A DNA stretch of 64,000 bases from assembly GCA_945861705.1 (NCBI GenBank), contig CAMAVM010000005.1:1-64000 (forward strand), given 5' to 3'. Origin of the DNA: Methylomagnum ishizawai (GTDB lineage: Bacteria > Pseudomonadota > Gammaproteobacteria > Methylococcales > Methylomonadaceae). The translations under genes were made by a program, and so were the position numbers. Under the pieces are notes generated by a model. It searched no databases. It was not told the origin of the DNA and was given only the letters and a program-made list of their open reading frames with translations. This document shows, piece after piece, positions 18,677 through 27,576 of this stretch; positions within the stretch are counted from its first letter, which is position 1, and each line of letters starts with the position of its first letter.

Positions 18677-18877
18677 TTATTTTCCGTATTTTTTACGGAA
18701 TTTATCGACACGACCAGCGGTATCGACAACGCGTTGTTTACCGGTATAAAAAGGATGGCAGGAAGAACAAACTTCTATTTGCAAATCCTTTGTTAGCACC
18801 GAGCCGGTTGTAAAAGTGTTGCCGCAACCGCAGGTCACAGTGATTTGTTTATATTCAGGATGTGTTTCTGGTTTCAT
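18677..18877 (-). CDS. rpmE: 50S ribosomal protein L31 (zinc-binding form)
   Basis: 66 residues: [15 protein letters not shown] and [14 protein letters not shown] supply the four-cysteine zinc site (Cys16, 18, 37, 40), and [14 protein letters not shown] is the conserved end. The zinc-containing paralogue is the one used when zinc is sufficient. Divergent from xth. Confidence 0.96.
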   Translation of the reverse strand: MKPETHPEYKQITVTCGCGNTFTTGSVLTKDLQIEVCSSCHPFYTGKQRVVDTAGRVDKFRKKYGK

Positions 18878-18966
18878 AGCTTAATCCGCTGGTAAAGTAA
18901 CTTGCTTGTAATTTAACCCGATATAATACGTTTTTCATCATTAAACCGCAACCTCAAAATTATCCC

Positions 18967-19734
18967 ATGCGTATCATTACCTTAAATGTAAACGGTATTC
19001 GTTCAGCAGAACGCAAAAATTTTTTCCCGTGGATGCAAGCCCAACAGCCTGACATCGTATGCCTGCAAGAAACCAAGGCGCAATTGCATCAGCTTGATTC
19101 AGATGTTTTTTGTCCACAAGGCTATCACTGTTTTTATCATGATGCGGAAAAGAAAGGCTATAGCGGTGTCGCTATTTATAGCAAAAAACAACCTTTGGAA
19201 GTCATTAAAGGCATCGGCTGGTCAGATATTGACGCAGAAGGTCGCTTTATAGAAGCCCGATTCGATAATCTAAGCGTCATCTCCCTCTATCTACACTCCG
19301 GTTCATCCGGCGAAGAACGGCAAGCCATTAAATTCAGCTTTATGGATCGCTTCATGCCTTATCTTGAAGCCTGTGCCGCAAGTGGTCGCAACTACATAAT
19401 CTGCGGCGACTGGAATATTGCCCATAAAGAAATCGACCTAAAAAACTGGCGCGGCAACTTAAAAAACTCCGGCTTCCTGCCAGAAGAACGTGCCTGGATA
19501 GAAGCCCTATTAACGTCCAGCCTTTGGTTGGACGCATTCAGGGAAATCAATAAGGAAGGTGACCAATACACTTGGTGGTCAAACCGAGGGCAAGCCTGGG
19601 CAAAAAACGTCGGCTGGCGGATTGATTACCAAATCGTCAGTGCTGCACTTAAAGGCAAGATTAAAGCGACCCGTATCTACAAGGAAGAACGGTTTTCCGA
19701 TCATGCGCCGCTTATTGTTGATTATGATTTGTAG
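18967..19734 (+). CDS. xth: Exodeoxyribonuclease III (AP endonuclease, XthA family)
   Basis: 255 residues. LNVNGIRSA at the start, CLQETKAQ (metal-binding Glu), YSGVAIYSKK, the GDWNIAHKEIDLKN active-site loop and the final SDHAPLIVDYDL. It cuts abasic sites and degrades 3' ends in base excision repair. Single gene between rpmE and an oppositely oriented permease. Confidence 0.93.
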   Translation: MRIITLNVNGIRSAERKNFFPWMQAQQPDIVCLQETKAQLHQLDSDVFCPQGYHCFYHDAEKKGYSGVAIYSKKQPLEVIKGIGWSDIDAEGRFIEARFDNLSVISLYLHSGSSGEERQAIKFSFMDRFMPYLEACAASGRNYIICGDWNIAHKEIDLKNWRGNLKNSGFLPEERAWIEALLTSSLWLDAFREINKEGDQYTWWSNRGQAWAKNVGWRIDYQIVSAALKGKIKATRIYKEERFSDHAPLIVDYDL

Positions 19735-19760
19735 TAAGCCCATGCCTTACTTAGATAGCT

Positions 19761-20990
19761 TTATTCTTTCTCATGCCACGGCGCAACCTTAAACAACAAT
19801 AACATCCCTGGAATGGCAATAAAAAAACAAATCAAAAAGAATGACTTCCAGCCGACCCATTCCACCATATAGCCAGTGGCGGCATTGGCAAAAGTGCGCG
19901 GCACGGCCGCAAGACTGGTGAATAAGGCAAATTGGGTGGCGGTATACAACGGATGCGTCGCACGGGCAATGAAGGCGACGAAAGCGGATGTGCCTAAGCC
20001 TACGCCCAAGGCTTCTACACCAATCACCACTGCTAGCCAGAGTGGGCTATGCCCGACCATCGCAAGCCAGGCAAACCCTAATATAGCGAGCATTTGCACT
20101 GCACCAAATATCCATAAAGCACGGTTGATACCTAAGCGAATCATCCAAATACCGCCCAACAAGCCGCCGATAACACTAGGCCACAAGCCCGCATTTTTGG
20201 CGATCAGGCCGATCTCGGTTTTGCTGAAACCCATGTCGAGATAAAACGGCGTTGCCAAAGCCGTTGCCATGCTGTCGCCCAGTTTGTAAAAAAAGATGAA
20301 CGCCAATATTAACAACGCGGGTTTTATGCCACGGCTACGGAATTCTTCAAACGGCTCTACCACAGCGTCTCTAAGGGTTTTAGGCGCGCCTTTTAGCTCC
20401 GGCTCGCTGATCAACAATGTCATAACAACCCCTGGCAGCATAAATAAGCCGGTGATCAGATAAACGCTGCTCCACGGCAAATGGTCAGCCAACACCAAGG
20501 ACAATGCCCCAGGCACCAAACCCGCAATCTTGTAAGCATTGACATGGATGGCATTGCCTAGACCGAGTTCCTCTTCTAGCAATAACTCGCGGCGATACGC
20601 ATCCAGCACAATATCCTGCGACGCGCTAAAGAACGCGACGATAACCGACAGATAAGCAATCGCCCATAAATCCAGCTTGGGATTCAAATAGCCATAAGCT
20701 GGTATAACCAGCAATAACGCGAGTTGGGTCATGATTAACCAGCCACGCCGCCGCCCCAAGGGGGGAATGTAGCGATCAAATAGCGGCGACCACAGGAATT
20801 TCCAGGTGAACGGCAATTGGATCAGCGCGAACAGACCAATGGACTTTAAATCCACGCCTTCGGTACGTAACCAGGCAGGCACTAGGCTTATCAGGATAAA
20901 TAGCGGCAAACCAGAACTGAATCCCGTGAAAATGCAGATCAGCATTCGCCGATTAAAAAGAGCTTCGCTGATATTCGTTTTATTAGTCAT
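19761..20990 (-). CDS. ampG: AmpG-like muropeptide MFS transporter
   Basis: 409 residues with about 12 hydrophobic segments. The signatures LFTGFSSGLPL-like (IFTGFSSGLPLFIL), LPFTWKFLWSPLFDRY and LGRRRGWL match AmpG permeases, which import GlcNAc-anhydroMurNAc peptides for wall recycling. No ampC or ampR nearby. Symbol given on motif similarity; transport of another substrate cannot be excluded. Confidence 0.82.
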   Translation of the reverse strand: MTNKTNISEALFNRRMLICIFTGFSSGLPLFILISLVPAWLRTEGVDLKSIGLFALIQLPFTWKFLWSPLFDRYIPPLGRRRGWLIMTQLALLLVIPAYGYLNPKLDLWAIAYLSVIVAFFSASQDIVLDAYRRELLLEEELGLGNAIHVNAYKIAGLVPGALSLVLADHLPWSSVYLITGLFMLPGVVMTLLISEPELKGAPKTLRDAVVEPFEEFRSRGIKPALLILAFIFFYKLGDSMATALATPFYLDMGFSKTEIGLIAKNAGLWPSVIGGLLGGIWMIRLGINRALWIFGAVQMLAILGFAWLAMVGHSPLWLAVVIGVEALGVGLGTSAFVAFIARATHPLYTATQFALFTSLAAVPRTFANAATGYMVEWVGWKSFFLICFFIAIPGMLLLFKVAPWHEKE

Positions 20991-21198
20991 CGACTGTCAC
21001 TAGAAAAAAGAAGCTGGGCAACGCCAAATGATGAGCAGCAACACAAAAAACTTAAGCTTATTTGGTATGGATAAAACGTGGGGGAAACATTGAGTGAATC
21101 AATGTTTCCCTGGATTTTGCTAAGGTCGAGACCAATCAAACTTGGTCTCGACCTGTATTGAAAACAGCCCTATCGACTGTGTTGTACAAAGCAGTCAA
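20991..21198. other. Intergenic region with two perfect 12-bp hairpins
   Basis: Between the ampG start and the nhaD stop lie two strong inverted repeats: GGGAAACATTGA/TCAATGTTTCCC at 21082-21110 (5-base loop) and AGGTCGAGACCA/TGGTCTCGACCT at 21123-21154 (8-base loop). Neither is followed by a clear T run on the minus strand, so they are not typical intrinsic terminators of nhaD; they may be REP-like or structure an mRNA end. Confidence 0.55.
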
Positions 21199-22560
21199 TC
21201 AACCATTAATCAGATAATGTGCAAAAATACTGCCCGCATAACCCGCAGCGATTGCTGGAGTCCATTTCAAGTGACTGAAAAACGTATATTTGTGGTCGGA
21301 TTGCCCCATTAAGGCAACACCCGCAGCTGATCCGACAGACAATAACGATCCACCAACTCCAGCGGTCAGCGTCACCAGCAACCATTGGTACAAATCCATA
21401 TCCAGGTTCATGTTCAATACCGCAAACATCACCGGAATATTATCGACAACCGCAGAGATCAAACCAACCATAATATTCGCCGTTGTTGGCCCTAACGTGC
21501 CGTACATCGCGCCAGACAGTAATTCCAGGTAACCGATGTAACCCAAACCGCCAACAGCAAACACCACACCAAAGAAAAACAACAAGGTATCCCATTCTGC
21601 ATGACGGACTTTATCGAAAATATTGAAGGCGTTGTCGCCTTCAACGGTGACTTTAACTTTCAGGTAATAGCCGTACAACATCAATACCGACAAGCCCACC
21701 ATCATGCCCATAAAAGGCGGCAAATGTAGGACTTGCTTAAAGCTGACCGCTGACGCAATCGTTGCTAAAAACATGAAACAGATGACCAACGCACCTGGTT
21801 TTAACTGCACCGCCACTTCGTTCTTGACTTCTGGTTGCTCGTCAGGGAGAGCAAAGTACATCACCCCAGCAGGAATAGCGTAATTCACTAATGATGGTAT
21901 AAATAGCTTGAAGAAATCAAAGAATTCGGCGTATTCTGCTTGCCAAACCATCAAGGTTGTAATGTCACCGAATGGACAAAAAGCACCGCCTGCATTTGCG
22001 GCAATAACAAGATTAACAAATCCCATGCTGATGAATTTTTCATTGCCTTTGCCCACCGCAGAAACTACCGCGCCAATAAGCAATGCAGCCGTCAGATTGT
22101 CAGCAACAGACGAAAGAAAGAAAGTGGTGATACCCGTGATTAAAAATAGTTTCCGATAACCGAATTGCTTTCTGACCAACCAAGAACGCAAAGCTTCAAA
22201 CACATTCCGTTCAGACATGGAATTGATGTAAGTCATCGCCACCAGCAAGAACAACATCAATTCGGCATATTCTTTCAGGTTATATTCGAATGCCTTGTGC
22301 ATATCCTCCGCAGAAACACCCGCTTCTTTGGAAAGGATCGCAGCATGCGCCCATATAATGCCAGCCGCTAGAATGACTGGCTTAGATTTACTTAAATGGG
22401 TGAACTCTTCGGTCATCACAAAGCCGTAGGCGATGATAAAAATCAACACCGTATAAATGCCCCGTTGTGTTCCCGTTAAGCCCAGGGTGTCAAAATCTGC
22501 CGCCATTGCCAGTTCCGGCAACAACAACATGAATAACAAGACGAATAAAAATCGCAGCAC
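21199..22560 (-). CDS. nhaD: Sodium:proton antiporter NhaD
   Basis: 453 residues, about 12 transmembrane helices and an N-terminal signal-like segment (MLRFLFVLLFMLLLPELAMA). It has the ion-transporter features of NhaD: SSVADNLTAALLIGAVVSA, NAGGAFCPFGDITTLMVWQ and SAVVDNIPVMFAVL, two inverted motifs each with an Asp-Asn pair. Exchanges Na+ or Li+ for H+ at the inner membrane. Monocistronic; divergent from the sulfite reductase gene. Confidence 0.93.
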   Translation of the reverse strand: MLRFLFVLLFMLLLPELAMAADFDTLGLTGTQRGIYTVLIFIIAYGFVMTEEFTHLSKSKPVILAAGIIWAHAAILSKEAGVSAEDMHKAFEYNLKEYAELMLFLLVAMTYINSMSERNVFEALRSWLVRKQFGYRKLFLITGITTFFLSSVADNLTAALLIGAVVSAVGKGNEKFISMGFVNLVIAANAGGAFCPFGDITTLMVWQAEYAEFFDFFKLFIPSLVNYAIPAGVMYFALPDEQPEVKNEVAVQLKPGALVICFMFLATIASAVSFKQVLHLPPFMGMMVGLSVLMLYGYYLKVKVTVEGDNAFNIFDKVRHAEWDTLLFFFGVVFAVGGLGYIGYLELLSGAMYGTLGPTTANIMVGLISAVVDNIPVMFAVLNMNLDMDLYQWLLVTLTAGVGGSLLSVGSAAGVALMGQSDHKYTFFSHLKWTPAIAAGYAGSIFAHYLING

Positions 22561-22659
22561 AGTCCCCTACCTTTAGTTTGTAATTATAAAAAATGAAAAA
22601 TTTAAACCGATAATGGTATCACTAACCAATAAATTTTGTCATTTTAAGACGCACAGTAT

Positions 22660-24360
22660 ATGATTGAAAGTCTTAATGAACGACCAATGGCGATACTAAA
22701 GCCCACTATGTACCAGTACAACGAAATCGACCAAAAACTTGTAGACGAGCGCGTCGCGCAATTCCGGCGACAAACCGAACGGTTTTTGAAAGGCGAATTA
22801 AGCGAAGACCAGTTTAGGCCCTTGCGCTTACGCAACGGACTCTACATCCAAATCCATGCTCCCATGCTGCGGATTGCAGGCCCTTACGGCTTGCTAAACA
22901 CCAAGCAATTCAGGATGTTGGCGCATATCGCCAGAAAGTATGACAGGGGTTATTGCCATTTTACCACTCGGCAAAACATCCAGTTCAACTGGCCCAAACT
23001 GGAGGAAGTACCCGACATCTTGGCAGACCTTGCCACAGTACAAATGCACGCTATCCAGACCAGCGGCAATTGTATGCGGAACACCACGTCGGATCATCTG
23101 GCTGGCGTATGTGTGGACGAAATCGAAGACCCACGTCCGTATTGCGAAATCATTCGGCAGTGGACGACATTACATCCAGAATTTGATTACCTGCCGCGTA
23201 AATTTAAGATTGCTGTGAGCGGCTCCCTGAATGACCGTGCCGCCACCCAACTGCACGACATCGGCGTACATATCGTCAAGAATGATGCGGGCGAACTGGG
23301 TTTTAGGATTCTGGTTGGCGGTGGCTTGGGTCGTACGCCCGTTATCGGGCAAGTTATCAAGCCGTTTCTGGAAAAGAAATATCTGCTCTCGTATCTGGAA
23401 GCTATCTTACGAATCTACAACTTGTACGGACGCAGGGATAACAAATACAAGGCGCGTATCAAAATTTTGGTCAAAGAAACCGGAATGGCGGAATTTAGCC
23501 GTCAAGTCGAGGAAGAATGGCAACATACCAAAGACACGATGATACTAACAGATGAGCGGATTAATGAAATAAAAGCCCATTTCACCCCGCCTTCGTATGA
23601 TAAAGATGCCAAGTCAGATACAAGCTTTGCTACAAATCTAAACACTAATTCTGCATTTGCTACCTGGTACAAGCACAATACTGCCGACCATAAGATAGCT
23701 GGCTATCGTGCTGTATTTTTGTCACTGAAAGCCCCCGATGTGGCACCCGGCGATATGACGGATAGCCAACTTGATGTCGTGGCAGATTTAGCGGATTGCT
23801 ACAGTTTCGGTCAAATTCGGGTTACCCACCGACAAAACCTCGTATTTGCCGATGTCAAACAAGCGGATTTATTTGAACTCTGGCAACAACTGGATCAACT
23901 GAAACTCGCCACCCCCAACATCGGCACAGTCACCGACATGATTTGCTGCCCTGGTCTGGATTTTTGCTCGCTCGCCAATGCTGGTTCTATCGGTGTCGCC
24001 AAAGAAATCAACGAAGCCTTGGACGACATGGATTACATCCACGACATTGGCGAACTTAAAATCAACATGTCCGGCTGTATGAACGGTTGCGCCCACCAAA
24101 GCGTCGGGCATATCGGTATCTTGGGGGTCGATAAAAAAGGCACGGAATGGTATCAACTGACCTTGGGCGGTTCATCAGATAATGAAGCTGCCATCGGCGA
24201 ACGCTTAGGTCCAGCCGTTGCCAAAAACGAAGTCACCAAAGCCATCACCACGATCCTTGATGTTTATGTCAAGCAACGTCTGGAGGAAGAATCCTTTCTG
24301 GACATGGTAAAACGAGTAGGGATCGACCCATTTAAAGAACAGGTCTATGCAAATCATTAA
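22660..24360 (+). CDS. Nitrite/sulfite reductase haemoprotein (CysI/NirA family)
   Basis: 566 residues from ATG 22660; the ATG at 22687 (MAILKPTMYQYN) is equally likely. Two ferredoxin-like/sirohaem-domain repeats are seen: LRLRNGLYIQIHAPMLRI, HFTTRQNIQFNW, then the cluster cysteines in CCPGLDFCSLA and SGCMNGCAHQ that bind the 4Fe-4S/sirohaem pair. Because a DUF934 gene overlaps its 3' end, an arrangement common with assimilatory sulfate-reduction genes, assimilatory sulfite reduction is more likely than nitrite reduction, but sequence alone does not decide. Confidence 0.88.
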   Translation: MIESLNERPMAILKPTMYQYNEIDQKLVDERVAQFRRQTERFLKGELSEDQFRPLRLRNGLYIQIHAPMLRIAGPYGLLNTKQFRMLAHIARKYDRGYCHFTTRQNIQFNWPKLEEVPDILADLATVQMHAIQTSGNCMRNTTSDHLAGVCVDEIEDPRPYCEIIRQWTTLHPEFDYLPRKFKIAVSGSLNDRAATQLHDIGVHIVKNDAGELGFRILVGGGLGRTPVIGQVIKPFLEKKYLLSYLEAILRIYNLYGRRDNKYKARIKILVKETGMAEFSRQVEEEWQHTKDTMILTDERINEIKAHFTPPSYDKDAKSDTSFATNLNTNSAFATWYKHNTADHKIAGYRAVFLSLKAPDVAPGDMTDSQLDVVADLADCYSFGQIRVTHRQNLVFADVKQADLFELWQQLDQLKLATPNIGTVTDMICCPGLDFCSLANAGSIGVAKEINEALDDMDYIHDIGELKINMSGCMNGCAHQSVGHIGILGVDKKGTEWYQLTLGGSSDNEAAIGERLGPAVAKNEVTKAITTILDVYVKQRLEEESFLDMVKRVGIDPFKEQVYANH

Positions 24361-24799
24361 AGATAACCAGTTAAGCAACGACGCTTGGGAATACAAACCT
24401 GACGATGCTGATCTCGGCAACGGCGACGTTATAATTTCCTTGAGTCGGCTACAGCAAAAAGGCAAAGCACTATTCAATCGCACAGGAAAGTTAGGTGCTC
24501 GCATAGTACCGTCCGATCCAGTTGACGGCATAGTTGCGTATTTACCTGATTTGGCGCTCGTCGAACTGTATTTTCCAGAACTCGCCGATGGACGCTTGTT
24601 TTCCCATGCTTGGTTACTGAGGAATCGCTATAACTACACGGGCGAAATCAGAGCAACCGGACATTTTTTGCCAGACCAAGTGTTTTACTTATCCCGCGTA
24701 GGCGTGAATTCATTTTATCCAGAAAATACCGCACACTTAACCTCAACGCTTGCTGGATTGAAGGATTTTTCGGTTAGCTATCAGCCGTCGGCTAATTAA
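24347..24799 (+). CDS. DUF934 protein of the sulfite-reductase operon
   Basis: 150 residues, soluble. The start overlaps the reductase gene by 14 bases, so translation is coupled. The DUF934 core is recognisable: DLALVELYFPELADGRLFSH, then LLRNRYNYTGEIRATGHFLP and DQVFYLSRVGVNSF. Family members accompany CysI/NirA and CysH; the biochemical role is not established. Confidence 0.88.
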   Translation: MQIIKDNQLSNDAWEYKPDDADLGNGDVIISLSRLQQKGKALFNRTGKLGARIVPSDPVDGIVAYLPDLALVELYFPELADGRLFSHAWLLRNRYNYTGEIRATGHFLPDQVFYLSRVGVNSFYPENTAHLTSTLAGLKDFSVSYQPSAN

Positions 24800-24852
24800 T
24801 CCTCCGGTCTGCTCAACATCCTCATCCCGCATGTGGAATTAAACCAATAAAA

Positions 24853-24898
24853 AAACCCGACCCCCGCCAACCCATAAAGGCTAACTGGGGTCGGGTTT
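24853..24898. terminator. Bidirectional terminator between the sulfite reductase operon and ctpA
   Basis: 12-bp perfect stem AAACCCGACCCC/GGGGTCGGGTTT with a 22-base loop, A-run on one side and T-run on the other. It lies between two converging transcription units. Confidence 0.9.
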
Positions 24899-24928
24899 AT
24901 TGTTACCAATACCCCAAAAAGACCAGTA

Positions 24929-26245
24929 TTACTTGTTCACAATACTAATGCCTTTCAATAAGGTAAGTGCCTGATAGAGCGGATAATCTTTATATTCTCC
25001 TGCTTCCTTAGCTTTTTCTGCTTCGGCTTCTTTCGCCAGTTCTTTTGCTTTACCGTTCTGTAGGTGATGCGAAAGGTCGGCTTCTTTTACCGGATCGAAC
25101 TCGCTTTTATCCAAGGACTCAAGCTTGACATTTGCCAGAGCTATATCTGGTTCTATACCTTCGGCCTGGATTGACCTGCCAGATGGCGTGTAGTAACGGG
25201 CTGTGGTCAACTTGACTGCCGCACCATTGCTGGTTGGCAATATGGTTTGTACTGAGCCTTTACCAAAGGATTTTTCACCCATAATCACGGCACGTTTTTG
25301 GTCTTGCAACGCACCTGCTACAATTTCGGAAGCCGATGCCGATCCGGCGTTAATCAATACTACCATAGGCGCACCATCAATTAGATCATCTGGCGCGGCA
25401 TTAAAGCGCATTTCAGAATTTTCTATACGCCCTTCGGTATAAACGATAAGCCCTGATTTTAGGAACGCATCACTGACATCAACCGCTGCATTCAACACAC
25501 CGCCTGGGTTATTTCTTAAATCCAGTACCAAACCTTTAAGATTGCCACCGTTTTCTTTCTTCATATTGGCTAAGGCTTCTTTAAGGCTTTCTCCTGTACC
25601 AGATTGGAAACTACTGACCCGTAAATAACCATAATTCTTCTCTAATAGTCGGCTTTTCACGCTTTGTACTTTAATGACTGCGCGTACCAAGGTAAGTTTA
25701 AGGGGTGCTTCTGCACCCTCGCGTACGACAGTAAGCACGATTTTACTGCCTGGCTCGCCGCGCATTTTCTTGACGGCATCGGCTAATGACATGCCTTTTA
25801 CCGGCTCATCATCCAGTCTGACGATGAGGTCGCCAGTTTTTATACCGGCTTTTTGGGCAGGCGTGTCATCAATTGGCGATACGACTTTGATGAAGCCATT
25901 TTCCATAGTGACTTCAATACCTAAGCCGCCAAACTGCCCAGTCGTACCCTCCTTAAGCTCCTGGTATTCCTCAGAAACCAAATAGGCGGAATGGGGATCA
26001 AGACCTGCTAGCATACCCCTTATGGCATCTTCCAATAATTTTTTATCCGAGACGGGTTCGACATAATCGCGCTTGATACGGCCAAAGATTTCCGTAAATG
26101 TCCGTAAATCTTCAAAAGGCAACGCTTCGTTTTCTAGCGCGACATCATTTTTGTCCTTTTCAGCAAATACGCTACCGCAGATGCCCATGAAAACACCCAA
26201 CATAATCCCTAAGGACAAAATAAATAGACTCTTCTTTTTTAGCAT
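24929..26245 (-). CDS. ctpA: Carboxyl-terminal processing protease (S41)
   Basis: 438 residues: a signal/anchor (FILSLGIMLGVFMGICGSVF), an N-terminal helical domain, a PDZ domain (GQFGGLGIEVTMENGF, IKTGDLIVRLDDEPV), then the S41 domain with DLRNNPGG, catalytic Ser in NAGSASASEIVAGAL and Lys in GEKSFGKGSVQT. A Lys/Glu/Ala-rich tail follows. Periplasmic protease trimming exported proteins. Downstream of envC on the same strand, a common arrangement (gpmI-envC-ctpA). Confidence 0.95.
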   Translation of the reverse strand: MLKKKSLFILSLGIMLGVFMGICGSVFAEKDKNDVALENEALPFEDLRTFTEIFGRIKRDYVEPVSDKKLLEDAIRGMLAGLDPHSAYLVSEEYQELKEGTTGQFGGLGIEVTMENGFIKVVSPIDDTPAQKAGIKTGDLIVRLDDEPVKGMSLADAVKKMRGEPGSKIVLTVVREGAEAPLKLTLVRAVIKVQSVKSRLLEKNYGYLRVSSFQSGTGESLKEALANMKKENGGNLKGLVLDLRNNPGGVLNAAVDVSDAFLKSGLIVYTEGRIENSEMRFNAAPDDLIDGAPMVVLINAGSASASEIVAGALQDQKRAVIMGEKSFGKGSVQTILPTSNGAAVKLTTARYYTPSGRSIQAEGIEPDIALANVKLESLDKSEFDPVKEADLSHHLQNGKAKELAKEAEAEKAKEAGEYKDYPLYQALTLLKGISIVNK

Positions 26246-26376
26246 GTGCCTTTACACTCCAACAACTACAATATCTTTAATTTTTGGGGACAATCTTGAA
26301 CGTCTAGCTGCCAGTAGTTAACCGTCAAAACCAAAACAAAAAAATCACCGCTTATTCAACTTCACAACATCAGCCT

Positions 26377-27576
26377 CTAATTACGACACCAAAGCAGCGG
26401 ATCAATTGCCTTGCCGTTCCGGCGTATTTCAAAATACAGTCCGGGCTGCGTACGACCACCACTTTGTCCTACTGACGCAATCACATCACCTGCTTCAACC
26501 CAATCATCTTTGTGTTTATAAAGGCTTTGATTAAACGCGTACAGCGTCATGAATTCCTTGTCATGCTCCACGATAATCAACAGTCCATAGCTCTTCAAAG
26601 CACCTGCGTAAGCAATTTTTCCTTTGGTTACCGCATGTATATCAGTGCCTTCCTTAGCATTGATTAAAACGCCTTTCCACCTATCTTCCGAGGAAGAACT
26701 GCCGATCATGCTCGCCAATTTACCTTTTACAGGTAAGGGTAATTCACCCTTTAAGGCGGAAAAATCGCCGGTCAATTTAGGAAAACTCGCGGTATTTCCT
26801 GGACTGTTCGTATCAGGTCTTGAGGTTTCTGCCTCCTGATTAGCCATATCAGGCTCGTTTTCCAAGGTTCTGATAAGGTTAATCAGTTTATTTTCACTTT
26901 CTTTTAGAAGGCTTAATTGGTCTTCTTTGGAATAAAAATCATCATTTAGCTGTGCAACCAGCTCGTTTCTCTGTTTTTTTACTTCATCCAATGCCGCTTG
27001 CTCTGATTTTTTTTGCCCCAGATTTTGTTCTAGTTTTTCGGTTTCAGCTTGTTTTTCTTTGTCCAACTGATCCAAATATCTAATGGTTTGCTGGATATTA
27101 GCAAGCTTTTCTAAACGCGCCTTATTCAAATATTCATAATATACCATCATTCGACTGGATAATGCCGGATCTTGTTGATTAAGCATCAATTTTAATTTTG
27201 ATTGCTGCCCTATCGCATATGCCGCCCTTACCTGCCCGGCGACTTCTTTATCCAATTGTATGATTTGACCTTGGTATGAATTTATTTGCTTACGAATCTT
27301 ATCCAGACTGATACCGGTCAACTCAATCTGCTCTTTAATTGACTTCAACGAAGCCGCAACATCGCCATATCGTTCATCAACCTGGGCTAATAATCCAAGC
27401 AACTGGTCTTTTTGCTGCTCTACTAGCTGTGTATCATGTTCGGTAGCTACATCCGAGCCTGTCTCGCTTTGTATTTGCTCATCACTTAGCTCTTCTGCAC
27501 AAGCCAATCCCGCTGACAAGCCTAGCAGAAAATAAAGAACTAGATATTTCCACATGCCAACATCAGGTAGTTTCAA
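26377..27576 (-). CDS. envC: Murein hydrolase activator EnvC
   Basis: 399 residues. Signal peptide (YLVLYFLLGLSAGLACAEE), long coiled coil (about 45-230), and a C-terminal M23/LytM fold (GVLINAKEGTDIHAV, GLLIIVEHDKEFMTLYAFN, YFEIRRNGKAIDPLLW). The zinc-ligand histidines of active LytM enzymes are absent, as in EnvC, which activates amidases instead of cutting peptidoglycan. The start overlaps the end of gpmI by 14 bases. Confidence 0.93.
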   Translation of the reverse strand: MKLPDVGMWKYLVLYFLLGLSAGLACAEELSDEQIQSETGSDVATEHDTQLVEQQKDQLLGLLAQVDERYGDVAASLKSIKEQIELTGISLDKIRKQINSYQGQIIQLDKEVAGQVRAAYAIGQQSKLKLMLNQQDPALSSRMMVYYEYLNKARLEKLANIQQTIRYLDQLDKEKQAETEKLEQNLGQKKSEQAALDEVKKQRNELVAQLNDDFYSKEDQLSLLKESENKLINLIRTLENEPDMANQEAETSRPDTNSPGNTASFPKLTGDFSALKGELPLPVKGKLASMIGSSSSEDRWKGVLINAKEGTDIHAVTKGKIAYAGALKSYGLLIIVEHDKEFMTLYAFNQSLYKHKDDWVEAGDVIASVGQSGGRTQPGLYFEIRRNGKAIDPLLWCRN

